NCBI RefSeq assembly: GCF_001592755.1
Contig: NZ_LUKF01000016.1
Span: 310,001-374,000 of the forward strand
Source of the DNA: Bdellovibrio bacteriovorus
GTDB lineage: Bacteria > Bdellovibrionota > Bdellovibrionia > Bdellovibrionales > Bdellovibrionaceae
Direction: 5' to 3'
DNA: 64,000 nt
The notes beneath the pieces are model-generated. The model was not told where the DNA came from. It did not search any database and saw only the letters and a program-made list of their open reading frames with translations. Positions within the stretch are counted from its first letter, which is position 1. Each line of letters begins with the position of its first letter. The position numbers were made by a program, and so were the translations under genes. Positions 62,410 to 64,000 of the stretch are shown one piece after another.

Positions 62410-64000
62410 ATGCAATCTGCGACAGAGAACTCCTCTTTATTTAATCGCCCTCTTTGGTTCTACATAAAAAACAATCCCCGGGCCTTCAGCTTGGGGATGA
62501 TTTTTTTGCTTATCACGAATGCCCTTGATGGAATTTATCCATTGATCATGAAAACGGCGATTGATCAAATCGAAACCAAAGTTCCTTTGGACGACATCGG
62601 TAAAACATGCGCCATGTTTTTCGCTGTAATGGCAGGCCTTGCTATCAGCCGTTATGGCTGGCGCGCTCACTTTGGAAGGTTTCACACGTTTGCGGCCGAA
62701 CACATTCGTCAAAAACTTTTCCGCCACGTCACCTCTTTAGGACCGAACTTCTTTCACAAAAATCAAGTCGGCGAATTGATGAGCCTTCTGACCAACGACG
62801 TTCAATCTTTCCGCCAAGCCATCGGCCCCGGCCTTTTGATTCTGGCTGACGGTATCATCATCATCGGCGTGGTCTTACCGATTATGATTTCTTTAAACTG
62901 GGAATGGACTTGGAAAACTTTGGTATTCCTGCCGATCGTTCCGTTTTTGATCTGGCGAGTGATGCGCCTGATCCATTCTAACTATAAAACTCAGCAAGAT
63001 CGTTTTTCTGAGTTGACCGGTGTTGCTCAGGAAACTGTGGGCGGCATTCGAGTTATCAAAAGTTTTGCTCAAGAGGACAATCGCACGACACTCTTTAACA
63101 GTGTTAGCTCGGCCTTTGAAAAAGCTTGCAACAAAGTCGCCCGTATTGATGCTTTCTTTATTCCGGTGATGGAATTTGGAGTCACCTCAGGAAGTGTGAT
63201 TCTGCTTTTTGTCGCTCGAGATGATATTTATTCCGGCGCCGTGACTATCGGAACCTTCGTCGCTTTTCATCGTTATATTCAAAAGATGGTGTGGCCGATG
63301 ACGGCATTGGGTATGGGTTTTTCATACTTCCAAAAGGGTTATGCTTCTTTCGATCGCATCAAAGATGTTCTGCAAACAGAAACGGACATTCCCGATCTTG
63401 GAAAGCACGAACTGACTTCATTTAGATCTTTAGAATTTAGAAACGTTTCTTATAAACACAAGGGCAGCTCGGTCTATGTTCTAAAAAATGTGTCTTTCAC
63501 ACTGAATGCCGGTGAATCCTTAGGAATTATGGGACCTGTCGGCGCCGGTAAAACTACGATTTTGAATTTACTCTCGCGCATGTATCCTCTGGAAGAGGGC
63601 CAGATCTTGATCAATGGTCACCCTATTGAGGACATCACTCAGGAATCCTTAAGAAGAACCTTCCTGCTTGTACCGCAAGAGGCCTTTCTATTTAGCGAAA
63701 GCATTTCGGACAATGTCAGTTTTGGTCTAAAAGCGCGCGCCGCCGATGAAGACATCGTTCGCATGACGGAGGTCGTAGATTTAACAACAGAGATTGAATC
63801 ACTGCCTCATAAATTTGAATCGCAATTAGGAGAGCGCGGAGTGAATCTTTCAGGCGGCCAAAAACAACGCCTTACGATCGCTCGTGGACTGATTATGAGG
63901 ACGCCGGTTCTGGTCCTGGATGACTCATTAAGCGCCGTCGACACGCAGACAGAAAAAGCTATCGAAGCAGAATTAAGCAAAAGTCATTCAACCATGAGTC
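62410..64000 (+). CDS. Half ABC exporter, noncanonical NBD, 3' end beyond window
   Basis: The frame from ATG 62410 is open to the window edge (530 residues visible). About 20-310 is an exporter membrane domain with six helices. The nucleotide-binding domain has Walker A GPVGAGKTT (K381), a Q loop (PQEAFLF), signature LSGGQKQR (about 480-487) and Walker B VLVLDDSLSAVD, where D505 replaces the catalytic Glu. That substitution marks the degenerate-site half of heterodimeric multidrug exporters (BmrC/YheI-like), so a partner half is expected downstream. It begins 14 bases after the 46-residue ORF. Confidence 0.9.
   Translation, partial: MQSATENSSLFNRPLWFYIKNNPRAFSLGMIFLLITNALDGIYPLIMKTAIDQIETKVPLDDIGKTCAMFFAVMAGLAISRYGWRAHFGRFHTFAAEHIRQKLFRHVTSLGPNFFHKNQVGELMSLLTNDVQSFRQAIGPGLLILADGIIIIGVVLPIMISLNWEWTWKTLVFLPIVPFLIWRVMRLIHSNYKTQQDRFSELTGVAQETVGGIRVIKSFAQEDNRTTLFNSVSSAFEKACNKVARIDAFFIPVMEFGVTSGSVILLFVARDDIYSGAVTIGTFVAFHRYIQKMVWPMTALGMGFSYFQKGYASFDRIKDVLQTETDIPDLGKHELTSFRSLEFRNVSYKHKGSSVYVLKNVSFTLNAGESLGIMGPVGAGKTTILNLLSRMYPLEEGQILINGHPIEDITQESLRRTFLLVPQEAFLFSESISDNVSFGLKARAADEDIVRMTEVVDLTTEIESLPHKFESQLGERGVNLSGGQKQRLTIARGLIMRTPVLVLDDSLSAVDTQTEKAIEAELSKSHSTMS

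Noticed and set aside
1-64000. tRNA, rRNA, CRISPR arrays, transposases
   Set aside because: Looked for CCA-ending cloverleafs in the gaps, regular spacer arrays and transposase motifs; none was seen, though without computation a degenerate one could be missed.

Overview
This window looks like chromosome of a predatory Bdellovibrio-type bacterium (Bdellovibrionota). That is an inference from gene content: a very short flagellin, a large endosialidase-chaperone (S74) fibre resembling the mosaic adhesive trimer fibres of Bdellovibrio, many small secreted and outer-membrane proteins of no recognised family, two L,D-transpeptidases, a split complex I operon with fused nuoCD, and several sigma-54 style regulators. 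No rRNA, tRNA, CRISPR array, insertion sequence or prophage was seen. Coding density is high, and many convergent pairs share a bidirectional hairpin terminator or overlapping stop codons.

Layout. 1-2.4 kb: truncated L,D-transpeptidase and two divergent beta-barrel-like proteins. 2.4-9.8 kb (minus): proS, an NtrX/NtrY-like two-component pair, then ribH-ribBX-ribE for riboflavin. 10-14.8 kb: cell-envelope proteins of unknown function and a DUF2127 membrane protein. 14.8-20.8 kb: clpB, a small four-cysteine protein, a flagellin gene with a long structured leader, a lipoprotein and a histone H1-like protein with an acidic tail. 20.8-23.3 kb: a DUF218 protein, a kynureninase-like PLP enzyme and a secreted protein. 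23.3-29.3 kb: MarR, RND pump and TolC-like genes in one operon, with a divergent TetR regulator and a palindrome between. 29.4-34.9 kb: a coiled-coil secreted protein, a sigma-54 activator without a receiver, a Xer-type recombinase and recO. 35-44 kb: a fatty-acid desaturase with a coiled-coil tail, a permuted NlpC/P60-like lipoprotein, a lytic transglycosylase with an overlapping partner, a LysR regulator, TerC, ThpR, two tiny secreted proteins and a cluster of short repeats.

44-50.2 kb (minus): nuoB-CD-E-F-G-I, without nuoA, H or J-N. 50.4-54.1 kb: a subtilase, then YceI, an MNIO (DUF692) enzyme and a DUF2063 protein in one tight operon. 54.1-57.2 kb (minus): a Cache chemoreceptor, a second L,D-transpeptidase and a secreted protein. 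57.4-61.4 kb: the S74 fibre. 61.4-64 kb: an XRE-type regulator, a 46-residue protein and the first part of a half ABC exporter with a degenerate Walker B.

The best candidate for an unusual system is yceI-MNIO-DUF2063. It has the enzyme and partner of a metal-dependent peptide-modifying (RiPP/bufferin-like) pathway but no recognisable precursor, and a perfect 14-bp inverted repeat brackets the yceI start codon. Other items worth a look are the flagellin leader with a five-codon ORF, the NtrX-like regulator with a broken Walker B and GAFTGA loop, and the bipolar H1-like protein.
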